Source of the DNA: Mycolicibacter heraklionensis
Lineage (GTDB): Bacteria > Actinomycetota > Actinomycetes > Mycobacteriales > Mycobacteriaceae
Direction of reading: 5' to 3'
Assembly (NCBI RefSeq): GCF_001021505.1
Contig: NZ_LDPO01000004.1
Span: 124,001 to 188,000 of the forward strand
DNA: 64,000 bases
The notes under the pieces are model-generated. The model was not told the origin of the DNA and did no database searches. It was given only the letters and a program-made list of their open reading frames with translations. Shown piece after piece: positions 17,848 through 27,648 of this stretch (position 1 is its first letter; every line of letters begins with the position of its first letter). The translations under genes and the position numbers were made by a program.

Positions 17848-19076
17848 ACTTCATTGACTTCTTCCGAGTCGTTGCCGAGTTCACCGAGCAAGGCTTCGAC
17901 CTCTCGTTCGGGCAGCGACTCCACCCCGCGCAGCTTGCGTTCGATGGCGCGGGTGCGGACTCCGGCGGTGTCGATGGTGTTACGAGCGGTGTCGAGTTGC
18001 TTGCGGGTCTTCTCCAGCACCGCCGCGAACTTGCCGAATTCGGTCTTGACCGCTCCGAGCACCTGCCAGACCTCGCTGCTGCGCTGTTCGATCGCCAGGG
18101 TGCGAAAGCCCATCCGCAGGCTGTTGAGCAGCGCGGCCAAGGTGGTCGGTCCGGCCAGCGTGACGTTGTACTTGGCCTGAATCTGCTCGAACAGCCCAGG
18201 CTGACGCAGCACCTCGGCGTACAGACTCTCGGTGGCCAGGAACAGGATCGCGAAGTCCGTGGTGTGCGGCGGCTCGAGGTACTTGTCACAGATATCGCCG
18301 GCCTCGGCTTCGATCCGCCGGATCAGCGCCTGACGCGCGGCGGCCTCCCCGGCGATGTCGGCGTGCTCCTGTGCGTCGAGTAGGCGCTCGAAGTCCTCAC
18401 GCGGAAACTTGGCGTCGATCGGCAACAACACCTCGCGAGCGCCGGTGGCGCCGGGCAATCGGATCGCGAACTCCACCCGGGCGTTCGAACCCGGCACGGT
18501 GATGACGTTGGTGGCGTACTGCTCGGGCGTCAGCGTCTCGGCCAGCAGCGCGGCCAATTGCGTCTCACCGAAGATGCCGCGGGTTTTGACATTGGCCAGC
18601 ACCCGCTTCAGATCACCTACCCCGGTGGCCAGCGTCTGCATTTCGCCCAGGCCCCGTTGCACGGCTTCCAGGCGCTCCGAGATCTGCGTAAAAGACTGCG
18701 CCAGGCGGGTTTCCAGCGTGGCCTGCAACTTTTCGTCCACCGTGGCGCGCATCTTCTCCAGTTGCGCGGTGTTCTCGGTCTGCAGGCTCCGCAGCTGACG
18801 ATCCAGCGTGGCGCCCAGCTTGTCTTGTGTTCCCTGCAGGGTCGATCCGAAGCGGTGCAGGGTCAGCTGCCATTGGTGGAATGCCTGCGCGAGTTCGGCA
18901 CGCCCGGCATGCTGCTCTTCGCGCAGGGTTCGCTCCACGCGTTCACTGTCACCGCGCAGCGCGGCGAGCTGTTCCGGCGAGATCGCCCCGCCGGCGGGGC
19001 GCACGAGCACCACCACCTGCAGGATCACCGCCAGTAGCGCCAGTGAGGTGAGGAGGATCAGCAGTGCTGTGTCCAT
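17829..19076 (-). CDS. rmuC: RmuC-family protein
   Basis: 415 aa. One N-terminal membrane segment (LLILLTSLALLAVILQVVVLV), a long charged coiled-coil (about residues 30-140) and the RmuC PD-(D/E)XK-like domain (RGIFGETQLAALLAETLTPEQY, VEFAIRLPG, LLPIDAKFPREDFERLL, TDFAILFLATESLYAEVLRQPGLFE). RmuC limits recombination between inverted repeats; its nuclease activity is presumed rather than shown. The gene sits between an acyl-CoA ligase and a TetR gene with short gaps, so it may simply be read through in a lipid-metabolism transcript. Confidence 0.9.
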   Translation of the reverse strand: MDTALLILLTSLALLAVILQVVVLVRPAGGAISPEQLAALRGDSERVERTLREEQHAGRAELAQAFHQWQLTLHRFGSTLQGTQDKLGATLDRQLRSLQTENTAQLEKMRATVDEKLQATLETRLAQSFTQISERLEAVQRGLGEMQTLATGVGDLKRVLANVKTRGIFGETQLAALLAETLTPEQYATNVITVPGSNARVEFAIRLPGATGAREVLLPIDAKFPREDFERLLDAQEHADIAGEAAARQALIRRIEAEAGDICDKYLEPPHTTDFAILFLATESLYAEVLRQPGLFEQIQAKYNVTLAGPTTLAALLNSLRMGFRTLAIEQRSSEVWQVLGAVKTEFGKFAAVLEKTRKQLDTARNTIDTAGVRTRAIERKLRGVESLPEREVEALLGELGNDSEEVNEVDIEFS

Positions 19077-19113
19077 GCCGGCAAGGTAACGCGCCCCACC
19101 GACATTTCCGGCG

Positions 19114-20646
19114 TTACCGCAGCGGCGAGCCCCATCGCACCTGCTCGCGCAGCTGCGCCTTGAGCAGTTTGCCGCTGGCGGTGCGTGGCAGCGCCTCGGT
19201 CACCACGCTGATGTACTGCGGCACCTTGAAGTCCGCCAGTTGGCCGCGGCAGTACTCCAGTACCGCGCCCACGTCGATCTCGTGCTGGTCGCCGAGCAGC
19301 ACCGCGCCGACCTTCTCCCCCATCACCTCGTCGGGCACCGCGAGCACACACGCGTCGGCCACGCCGGGCGCCGACAACAGTGCGGCTTCCACCTCGACGC
19401 TGGAGACGTTCTCGCCGCCGCGGTTGATGATGTCTTTGAGCCGGTCGATGATGTGCACCCGGCCGGCCTCGTCGACGCGCACCACATCGCCGGTGTGTAG
19501 CCAGCCGTCGATGATCGTGGCGGCGGTCGCCTCGGGCCGGTTCCAGTAGCCCCGCATCACATTCGCGCCGCGCACCACCAGTTCACCGGTGCTCGGGTCA
19601 TCACCGAGCGGGACGATGCCGATGTCTCCCGAGGGCACGGCGTAGCCGACCGAGTCCGCGTGCGCCACCGCGTCGGAGTCCGGCAGCACCGTCATCAGCG
19701 AGGCGGTCTCGGTCATGCCGTAGCCGTTGAACACCGTTGCCGCGCCGAATGCGTCGCGCAGCGACCGCACCAGCGCCGGTGCCGTTGGCGCCCCGCCGTA
19801 GCCGACCCACCGCACTCCGCTCACGTCGACCGCGGCGAATTCGGGATGCCGAAGCAGCAGCGCGTAGATCGCCGGTACCGTCACCATCGATGAGATCCGT
19901 TGTGCGGGAAGCGTTGCGATCAACTCGGGAAGATTCAGCGATCCCATGATGACCGCCGTGCCGCCGGTGTAGGCCGCGACCAGCAGTTGGGAATTGCAGC
20001 CGGTCACATGGAACAGCGGCACCGAGATCAGCGTGCGATATTCCTCGCCCAGCGCCCGGGACCGGCCCAAGGTGCGCATCATGTTCTCGGCGTTGGTCAC
20101 AAACGCCTCGTGCGTGGTGGGCACTCCCTTGGGGCTGCCGGTGGTGCCGGAGGTGTAGAACAGCGCCGCGGTGTCGCCCGCTTCGAGCCCGTCCACCACA
20201 TACGGTTGGCCGTCGGGCAGTGCAGTGCCGGGCGCCAGGTCCACGCTGACTCCGGCATCGGTGAGCACAAACTCGACTTCCGGTGCGGCCGAGCGGGTAT
20301 TGACGGCCACCGGTATTCCGCCGCCCATCAGCGTGCCCCAAAACCCCAGCACCCAGTCCAGCCCCGCCGGGTAGCGCAACGCGACCCGGTCACCGCGCGT
20401 CAGTCCGTCGGCACGCAGCCCGCCGGCCACCCGCGCGGCCCGCTGCCACAACTGCCGGTAGGTCAGCCGGTCACCCCCGAGTTCGACCACGGCCTCACTG
20501 TCGGGCCGCTGCTCGGCCTGCTCGGCCAGCACATGGAGCAGCGTCGCCGGCAGCTGTTGGTAGTGCGCAACACCGTTGTGGTCGCGAATCAGCCCGGTCG
20601 CCGGAAAAGGGTTGTGGCTCCGCGTTATTTCGACGACGTGTGTCAT
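19114..20646 (-). CDS. Acyl-CoA synthetase (class I adenylate-forming, FadD-like)
   Basis: 510 aa. The ATP loop is LFYTSGTTGSPKGVPTTHEAF, followed by GYGMTETASL, WLHTGDVVRVDEAGRVHIIDRLKDIINRGGENVSS (hinge and motif A8) and the C-terminal catalytic lysine in PRTASGKLLKAQLRE. It activates a carboxylic acid to acyl-AMP then acyl-CoA in the cytoplasm. It is upstream on the same strand as rmuC, tetR and the ACAD11-like operon, so it could supply the CoA ester that the kinase/dehydrogenase pair would use (LvaE-like role). That link is inference from proximity. Confidence 0.92.
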   Translation of the reverse strand: MTHVVEITRSHNPFPATGLIRDHNGVAHYQQLPATLLHVLAEQAEQRPDSEAVVELGGDRLTYRQLWQRAARVAGGLRADGLTRGDRVALRYPAGLDWVLGFWGTLMGGGIPVAVNTRSAAPEVEFVLTDAGVSVDLAPGTALPDGQPYVVDGLEAGDTAALFYTSGTTGSPKGVPTTHEAFVTNAENMMRTLGRSRALGEEYRTLISVPLFHVTGCNSQLLVAAYTGGTAVIMGSLNLPELIATLPAQRISSMVTVPAIYALLLRHPEFAAVDVSGVRWVGYGGAPTAPALVRSLRDAFGAATVFNGYGMTETASLMTVLPDSDAVAHADSVGYAVPSGDIGIVPLGDDPSTGELVVRGANVMRGYWNRPEATAATIIDGWLHTGDVVRVDEAGRVHIIDRLKDIINRGGENVSSVEVEAALLSAPGVADACVLAVPDEVMGEKVGAVLLGDQHEIDVGAVLEYCRGQLADFKVPQYISVVTEALPRTASGKLLKAQLREQVRWGSPLR

Positions 20647-20656
20647 GAGCAGCCCG

Positions 20657-21106
20657 TCATCGCCGACGCCGCCAGCCGTGCGTCACCACCCGCAACGTCC
20701 CGCGCAGTGCGTAGGCCGCGGACACGATGCACGCGAGGATCAGCACGACGAACATCGGCAGCCAATTGCCGCGGTCATGGTTGACGTGCCACCAGACATA
20801 GGTGAACAGCAGCGAGGACACGAAGAAGACCACGTCACGCCAGTTGCCCTGATAGGACAGCGCCGCCTCCCGCAGCGCCCTGGCGCGATCGGAGGCGGCT
20901 ACCAAGTCGTCGATGCGCTCATCGATGGTGCGCTGCAAATCCGCTCGCCGCTGCGTCTGCTCCGCGGGAAGCCGGTCAAGCAGATCGAGGTCCTGTTTGA
21001 TCAGCGCGCGTACGTCCGGGCCTTTGAGCTGCCCGGCCGCCGCCGTCAGCAGGGCTCCGCCGAAGATCGGTGCCGCGCCCAGCGCCGTACTCAGCAGTGA
21101 GGGCAT
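20657..21106 (-). CDS. Small membrane protein, unknown function
   Basis: About 149 aa. It has an N-terminal hydrophobic Gly/Ala stretch (ALGAAPIFGGALLTAAAG), a central charged helix (DVRALIKQDLDLLDRLPAEQTQRRADLQRTIDERIDDLVAASDRARALRE) and two C-terminal membrane segments (VVFFVSSLLFTYVWWHV; MFVVLILACIVSAAYAL), ending in an Arg-rich tail. I chose ATG 21106 because GAAAGGA lies at ribosome-site distance; a GTG 36 bases upstream is also in frame. No family recognised. It ends 10 bases before the ligase gene and is likely the first gene of that transcript. Confidence 0.7.
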   Translation of the reverse strand: MPSLLSTALGAAPIFGGALLTAAAGQLKGPDVRALIKQDLDLLDRLPAEQTQRRADLQRTIDERIDDLVAASDRARALREAALSYQGNWRDVVFFVSSLLFTYVWWHVNHDRGNWLPMFVVLILACIVSAAYALRGTLRVVTHGWRRRR

Positions 21107-21151
21107 CGTCGTGGGGGTTCCTTTCCCGTTGCTCCCGGCCACCCTACGACG

Positions 21152-21580
21152 TCAGCCGAGACTTACCGTGCCATCGGGCGCGATCCGCCAGCCGGGGTTG
21201 TGGGCGATCTCCCAGATGAGTCCGTTGGGGTCTTGGACATGGGCGTGGAATACCCCACCGAACTGGCCGGGTTGCGGCGGTTTGATGACGACACCGCCCG
21301 CGGCGGCCATGGCGTCGGCCAGCGCGATGACGGCGTCGGGACTGCCGACGTTGTGCGCCACGGTGATCCCCGAGACCCGGGAATGATCGCCGGGCAGCGC
21401 CAAGTCTTCGTTGAACTTGTCGGCGTCGAAAAAGCCCAGCACCTGGCCCGGCGCCGCCTGGTAGAAGACGATCTCGCCCTCGACGTCCAACAGGGGCTGC
21501 CAGCCCAGCGCAGCGTAGAAATTCCTGGTCGCGGCCAGATCGGTGGCCGCGATGGTGACGAAGTGCACCTGTTGTTCCAT
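21152..21580 (-). CDS. Glyoxalase/bleomycin-resistance (VOC) family protein
   Basis: About 142 aa, one vicinal-oxygen-chelate unit of two beta-alpha-beta-beta-beta modules: HFVTIAATDLAATRNFYAALGWQPLLDVEGEIVFYQAAPGQVLGFFD and ITVAHNVGSPDAVIALADAMAAAGGVVIKPPQPGQFGGVFHAHVQDPNGLIWEIAHNPGW. Putative metal ligands are the N-terminal His, the central His and the Glu of IWEIAHN. Substrate unknown. The start at 21580 (MEQQVHFVT) gives the normal N-terminus. It is divergent from the HNH gene, with 55 bases between starts. Confidence 0.85.
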   Translation of the reverse strand: MEQQVHFVTIAATDLAATRNFYAALGWQPLLDVEGEIVFYQAAPGQVLGFFDADKFNEDLALPGDHSRVSGITVAHNVGSPDAVIALADAMAAAGGVVIKPPQPGQFGGVFHAHVQDPNGLIWEIAHNPGWRIAPDGTVSLG

Positions 21581-21622
21581 GCGGCCGAGCCTAAGACTCA
21601 CCGCCGTGTCGGACCCCCTCGC

Positions 21623-21643
21623 TAGAATCGCACGTATGTTCGA
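21623..21643 (+). promoter_or_regulatory. LexA (SOS) box and leaderless promoter of the HNH gene
   Basis: TCGCACGTATGTTCGA (21628-21643) matches the mycobacterial SOS box TCGAAC-N4-GTTCGA at 11 of 12 defined positions. It overlaps the start codon of the HNH gene (ATG 21636). A -10-like TAGAAT (21623-21628) ends 7 bases before that ATG, so transcription probably starts at or next to the A of ATG (leaderless), with LexA bound over the start site. SOS control of several 13E12-family genes is established in M. tuberculosis, which supports the reading. Confidence 0.75.
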
Positions 21644-23138
21644 ATCGAAGGCGCTGGAGCCGGAGTCGTTGGCCGAGGCCGACGACAAGGCCCTGGTGGC
21701 GGCCATCTCGGGGTGGGCCCGACTGGAGGCCGCCGCAGCTGCGCGCCGGCTGGCCGTCATCGGCGAATTGGTGGCACGGCGCACCCGCGGGGTCGATGCG
21801 GTGAACCGGTCACGCTGGTCATGCGACTACTGGGATGCCGCAGCCGCCGAGGTCGCCGCCGCCGAGCAGATCAGCCACGGTATGGCGTCCTCGCAGATGT
21901 ATCTCGCCTCGGCATTGCGGGACCGCCTGCCGAAGGTCGCCGCATTGTTTCTCGACGGGGCGATCAGCACCCGCCTCGTCGCCACGATGGTCTGGCGCAC
22001 GACCTTGATCACCGACCCCTACGTGCTGCATGTCATCGACACCGAACTCGCCGAGATCGCCACCGGCCTAGGACCGCTGTCCGCGGCCAAAACTGCTGCC
22101 GCCATCGATGCCCTCATCGACCGGCACGACCCCGAAGCCATTCGGCGTTACCAGCGGGGCGCCCGCGGCCGCGAAGTGGTTGTCGATACCCGCAACAGCG
22201 AAAACGGCACCACTGCGCTGTGGGGCCGGTTGCTCTCCACCGATGGCGCCGCACTCGACCGGCGCCTGACACAACTGGCCCATACCGTCTGCGACGACGA
22301 TCCTCGCACTCTCGCCCAACGCCGCGCCGACGCCCTCGGTGCCCTGGCCGCCGGTGCCGACAACCTGGCCTGCGCCTGCGGCAACAGCGACTGCCCGGCA
22401 GCCGGCGCCGACGCCCGCGCGACCAACGTCACCGTCTACGTCCTCGCCGACCAAGCCGCACTGAACAACCCGGCCGACCCCAGGTTCGGCGCCGGCGCCC
22501 CCGACCAAAACTCCGAGCCAGCCGGTGCGGCAACCACGCCGGCGCCCCAGACGCGTCCGGCACCGTCCGGGCACATCATCGGCGGCGGCACCATACCCGC
22601 ACCGCTGCTGGCCCACCTCGTCAACAACGGCGCCACCGTCAAACCGCTGCGGCACCCGACCGACCTGCCGGCCGAACCGCACTACCGGCCCTCTACAGCG
22701 TTGGCTGCTTTCGTCCGGGCCCGCGACCTCACCTGCCGATTCCCCGGCTGCGACCAGCCCGCCACCCACTGCGACATCGACCACGCCGTGGCCCACCCGC
22801 GGGGGGCCACCCACCCGGCCAACCTGCGCTGCCTGTGCCGAAAACACCACTTGCTGAAGACTTTTTGGACCGGTGCCCACGGCTGGAGCGATATTCAGTA
22901 CCCGGACGGCACGGTGAAATGGACCAGCCCCACTGGCCACACCTACACCACCCGGCCTGGCAGCACTCTGCTATTCCCTGCCCTGTGCCAAGCCGCCGCC
23001 ACACCAGCGGTAACACCGTCACCAGCGACATCGACCGCCGACCGCGGCCTGATGATGCCTACGCGCAAGCGCACCCGCATCCAAGACCGCGCCCACCGCA
23101 TCAACAGCGAACGTGCTCTCAATAAGGCGCCACCCTGA
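21636..23138 (+). CDS. 13E12-repeat (DUF222) family HNH endonuclease-like protein
   Basis: 500 aa. The N-terminal DUF222 region (LVAAISGWARLEAAAAARRLAVIGELVARR...WSCDYWDAAAAEVAAA; GPLSAAKTAAAIDALIDRHDP) precedes a variable Ala/Pro linker and a C-terminal HNH module: CRFPGCDQPATHCDIDHAVAHPRGATHPANLRCLCRKHHLLKTF, with paired CxxxC/CxxxH zinc ligands and the HNH residues. Members are multicopy and partly mobile in M. tuberculosis; their DNA substrate is unknown. I chose ATG 21636, which coincides with the SOS box and predicted transcription start, so expression is likely DNA-damage induced. No flanking direct repeats were seen. Confidence 0.9.
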   Translation: MFESKALEPESLAEADDKALVAAISGWARLEAAAAARRLAVIGELVARRTRGVDAVNRSRWSCDYWDAAAAEVAAAEQISHGMASSQMYLASALRDRLPKVAALFLDGAISTRLVATMVWRTTLITDPYVLHVIDTELAEIATGLGPLSAAKTAAAIDALIDRHDPEAIRRYQRGARGREVVVDTRNSENGTTALWGRLLSTDGAALDRRLTQLAHTVCDDDPRTLAQRRADALGALAAGADNLACACGNSDCPAAGADARATNVTVYVLADQAALNNPADPRFGAGAPDQNSEPAGAATTPAPQTRPAPSGHIIGGGTIPAPLLAHLVNNGATVKPLRHPTDLPAEPHYRPSTALAAFVRARDLTCRFPGCDQPATHCDIDHAVAHPRGATHPANLRCLCRKHHLLKTFWTGAHGWSDIQYPDGTVKWTSPTGHTYTTRPGSTLLFPALCQAAATPAVTPSPATSTADRGLMMPTRKRTRIQDRAHRINSERALNKAPP

Positions 23139-23151
23139 CGAGGGCGGGCAA

Positions 23152-23373
23152 CTAGCTCTTGAAGGGCAGGATCTTGTTGAGCTGGTCGAGTTGCTTGCGC
23201 AGGTCGTGGATCAGCGCGGTGCCCCTCGCGGTCTGGGCAACGGCGTAGATGCCGTTCTGTTGCTCTGCCAGCTCCGCGATGTTGTCGTGGGCGACGCGGA
23301 CAGACTCCAGGGTGCGCGCAAGCAGGTCCGTAGTGGACTCCGTCGTGGACGCAGTGTCGTTTGCATGGCTCAC
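23152..23373 (-). CDS. Small helical protein, unknown function
   Basis: 73 aa from GTG 23373, the likely start because it begins a coherent helical protein (SHANDTASTTESTTDLLARTLESVRVAHDNIAELAEQQNGIYAVAQTARGTALIHDLRKQLDQLNKILPFKS) and a -10-like TAGGCT lies 8 bases upstream, suggesting a leaderless message. The longer open frame upstream has no protein character. No membrane segment; the heptad-like spacing in the second half suggests a short coiled coil. I recognise no family. It ends 13 bases from the convergent HNH gene. Confidence 0.55.
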   Translation of the reverse strand: MSHANDTASTTESTTDLLARTLESVRVAHDNIAELAEQQNGIYAVAQTARGTALIHDLRKQLDQLNKILPFKS

Positions 23374-23496
23374 GGCATCGCAGCCTATCGCTTCACGATA
23401 GGAACTGTGTGGGAACCGCGGGCATAATCTGCGACAAACATCGGCCGCGTCCGGCATAGTCACTCGACAACACGACGCACTGAGGAGGGGTCGACC

Positions 23497-23805
23497 GTGA
23501 AGCGCTACCTCACCGGAGGCCTGGCCACCGCGCTGGCGGCAGCCGGACTCGCGACCGGGTGGCTGATCGCCTCGGCGCCGGCGGCCCATGCCGGTTGTCA
23601 GGACAACCCGCTGCTGTTCTTCTCCACCGCCCAGAAGTGCGACGGCCCGATTCAGCCCGACGGCAGCTGGCAGCGCTGCGTCATCTATTACTACGAGCCG
23701 CCGAAATCACCACCGTCGCAACAGGACTGCCATCAGATGGGGCCGGTGGGCCAGCAGTACCCGTTCCACTCGTTCTACATGCCGGAAACCCACATCGACC
23801 CGTAG
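23497..23805 (+). CDS. Exported CDGP-domain small protein
   Basis: 102 aa. A clear Sec signal peptide (KRYLTGGLATALAAAGLATGWLIASAPAAHAG, cleavage likely after AHA) leads a mature domain of about 70 residues with AQKCDGPIQPDGSWQRC, the motif of mycobacterial CDGP-domain proteins. Four cysteines could form two disulfides outside the membrane. GTG start with a strong GAGGAGGGG ribosome site 7 bases upstream. Function unknown; family members are small secreted mycobacterial proteins. Confidence 0.8.
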   Translation: MKRYLTGGLATALAAAGLATGWLIASAPAAHAGCQDNPLLFFSTAQKCDGPIQPDGSWQRCVIYYYEPPKSPPSQQDCHQMGPVGQQYPFHSFYMPETHIDP

Positions 23806-23811
23806 CGGGGC

Positions 23812-24267
23812 TCAGTCCATCAACTGCGCGGCCACCGTCGCGCCAAGCTCCCAGCACGCTTCCAGGTCGGACTTGTCCGGCTTGCCCGAAACCACCACGT
23901 AGTCGGCCGCTTTGACCCATCCCAGCCCCGTCGTGATGGAGTCGACGGCCCGTTCGGCGCCTTCGGTGCCTTCGTTGCCGTGCAGGTAGAGGCCGAACGG
24001 CCTGCCGCGGGTCGAGTCCAGGATCGGGTAATAGCAGACGTCGAAGGCGTGCTTGAGCGCCCCGCTGATATAGCCCAGGTTGGCCGGGCTGCCCAGCAGG
24101 TAGCCGTCGGCGGCCAGCATGTCGCTGGGCGACACCTCGAGCGCGGCGCGGCGCACCACGTCGACGCCCTCGATCTGCGGGTCCGTCGCCCCGGACAGCA
24201 CCGCCTCGAACATCGCCTGGCAGAACGGCGAAGGCGTGTGATGCACCACCAGCAACGTCTTGCTCAC
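23812..24267 (-). CDS. Flavodoxin/NADPH-dependent FMN reductase-like protein
   Basis: About 151 aa. An N-terminal beta strand and phosphate loop (KTLLVVHHTPSPFCQAMFEAVLSGA), a flavin-ring loop (DGYLLGSPANLGYISGALKHAFD) and GRPFGLYLHGNEGTEGAERAVDSI are typical of flavodoxin-fold FMN proteins. Cytoplasmic redox partner or reductase; partner unknown. GTG 24267 overlaps the upstream membrane-protein stop by 4 bases (GTGA). The order dapB-membrane protein-this gene matches Rv2773c-Rv2772c-Rv2771c of M. tuberculosis as I recall. Confidence 0.8.
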   Translation of the reverse strand: MSKTLLVVHHTPSPFCQAMFEAVLSGATDPQIEGVDVVRRAALEVSPSDMLAADGYLLGSPANLGYISGALKHAFDVCYYPILDSTRGRPFGLYLHGNEGTEGAERAVDSITTGLGWVKAADYVVVSGKPDKSDLEACWELGATVAAQLMD

Positions 24268-24728
24268 TGCTGCCCCTGCAGCTGGACCGCGGTCTTCATC
24301 GCCTCCCGCGCGCGACGACGGTCCCCGGCGAACTCGTAGGCCCGGGCCAGCCGGTACCAGCGCCGCCAGTTGTCCGGGTCGGCATCGAGCTCGGCACGAA
24401 CGGCGTGGAACAGGGCATCGGCGGCGTCGCGTTCGATGCGTCCGGACGGACGCCGCGGCAAGGCGCCGGCGTCGAGTTCCATTCCTTCCTCGGCGATCAG
24501 CCGCGACAGCCGCTGGTGGGCGAACCCGTCCCGCAGGGTGGCGATCATCGCCCACAGCCCGAGGAACGGCATGATCAGCAGCGCCAGCCCCATCCCGATC
24601 GCCGGCACCGAACCGGAGGCGATCAGCAGCACCGCGATCCGGCCCAGAAACGCCAGATACATCAGCAGCGCCAGGCACATGAAGGCGATGAGCACCTTCA
24701 CCCGGGCGGCCGGCGACACCTTGTTCAC
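24264..24728 (-). CDS. Membrane protein with cytoplasmic tail, dapB-linked
   Basis: 154 aa, GTG start. Two membrane segments near the N-terminus (VLIAFMCLALLMYLAFLGRIAVLLIAS; IGMGLALLIMPFLGLWAMIATL) are followed by a charged C-terminal half (FAHQRLSRLIAEEGMELDAGALPRRPSGRIERDAADALFHAVRAELDADPDNWRRWYRLARAYEFAGDRRRAREAMKTAVQLQ) that reads as one TPR-like helical pair. Function unknown. It starts 2 bases after dapB ends and overlaps the flavodoxin-like gene, so dapB-this-flavodoxin form one operon. Confidence 0.75.
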   Translation of the reverse strand: MNKVSPAARVKVLIAFMCLALLMYLAFLGRIAVLLIASGSVPAIGMGLALLIMPFLGLWAMIATLRDGFAHQRLSRLIAEEGMELDAGALPRRPSGRIERDAADALFHAVRAELDADPDNWRRWYRLARAYEFAGDRRRAREAMKTAVQLQGQQ

Positions 24729-24730
24729 GA

Positions 24731-26499
<1,769 letters not shown>

Positions 26500-26532
26500 C
26501 CGGGCATCCTATCGCCACCGATACGGCTCGAC

Positions 26533-27648
26533 TCACGCGTCGATGACGATCCGCCCCCCATTGGCCCGCGAGACGCAGACCAGCATCTCGTCCTCGCCCT
26601 CTGCGGTGCGTCCACGCCGGTCGACTTGTCCCGCACTGCCGGCAATGACCTTGACCTTGCAGGTGCCGCAGAATCCCTGCCGGCAGGAGTATGCGGTCGT
26701 CGGATCGGCGTCGAGCATCACGTCCAGCGCCGAGCGGTCCGCGGGAATCTTCAGTACGCGGCCCGACCGGGCCAGCTCCAACTCGAAGGGCACCCCGTCG
26801 ACCACCGGTGGCGGACTGAATCGTTCATAGTGCAGCGGGGCTTGGATATTCGAGGCCTGCCCGTCGCGGGTGACGCGCACCGCCTCGAGCATCGCGGTCG
26901 GCCCGCACACGTACACCGCGGTGTGCGGTCCGGCTCCGGCCAACAGTTCGTCGGTGCCGGCGAAACGGCCGTGCTCGTCGTCGGCCCACACCGTGACCCG
27001 CCCGGGATCCACGGCCAGCACCTCGTCCAGCAACGGCATGTCGGCTCGGCTGCGGCCGGCATACACCGCGCGCCAATCGATTCCGCGCTGGGCAGCCTCG
27101 CGCAGCATCGGCAGCATCGGGGTCACGCCGATTCCGCCGATGACGAACAGCACGTCGCTCTCACCGGTGCCCAGATAGAACGCGTTGCGCGGCCCCTCAA
27201 ACAGCAACGTGTCGCCTTCGGCGTAGGACTCGTGCATCTCGACCGAGCCGCCGCCGCCGTCATCGAGCCGGCGCACCGCGATGCGGTACTCGGTGCGACG
27301 TCCCGGCACGCCGCACAGCGAGTACTGCCGGCGGCGGCCCGACGGCAGCTGCACATCGATGTGACCGCCCGGCGTCCAGGACGGCAACAGTCCGCCGTCG
27401 GGGTCTGCCAGGGTGAGGGCCACCACGTCGCTGGTCACCATCTCCCGCTTGGTGACGACGGCCGCGATCGTCCGGGACACCGGGGCTACTCGGGACGGCT
27501 TCCACCGCGAAAGTGCGGCCATGCCACCGAATACCGTGACCGCTGCCCAGAGCGCGTTGAACAACCGGTCATGCTTTCGCCGGCCGTACAGGTCGGCGGG
27601 ACGCGAATCCCAGATCTGCGGCGCCATGTCAGGCGTGTCGAAGGTCAT
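26533..27648 (-). CDS. Ferredoxin-fused FAD/FMN oxidoreductase
   Basis: 371 aa. Domain order is flavin-binding barrel (SWTPGGHIDVQLPSGRRRQYSLCG, about residues 90-115), NAD-binding domain (FVIGGIGVTPMLPMLREA; VYVCGPTAMLEAV) and a C-terminal plant-type 2Fe-2S domain (CRQGFCGTCKVKV ... MLVCVSRA). This is the layout of phthalate-dioxygenase-reductase/VanB-type electron donors for oxygenases, matching Rv2776c as I recall. ATG 27648 overlaps the upstream hydrolase stop by 20 bases. Its oxygenase partner could be the adjacent PF10118 protein or the P450 elsewhere in the window, which lacks a local reductase; neither is shown. Confidence 0.9.
   Translation of the reverse strand: MTFDTPDMAPQIWDSRPADLYGRRKHDRLFNALWAAVTVFGGMAALSRWKPSRVAPVSRTIAAVVTKREMVTSDVVALTLADPDGGLLPSWTPGGHIDVQLPSGRRRQYSLCGVPGRRTEYRIAVRRLDDGGGGSVEMHESYAEGDTLLFEGPRNAFYLGTGESDVLFVIGGIGVTPMLPMLREAAQRGIDWRAVYAGRSRADMPLLDEVLAVDPGRVTVWADDEHGRFAGTDELLAGAGPHTAVYVCGPTAMLEAVRVTRDGQASNIQAPLHYERFSPPPVVDGVPFELELARSGRVLKIPADRSALDVMLDADPTTAYSCRQGFCGTCKVKVIAGSAGQVDRRGRTAEGEDEMLVCVSRANGGRIVIDA

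Noticed and set aside
21636-23138. 13E12-type HNH gene as a mobile element or insertion sequence
   Set aside because: No terminal repeats, target duplications or second copy are visible in the window; it reads as a single chromosomal gene.
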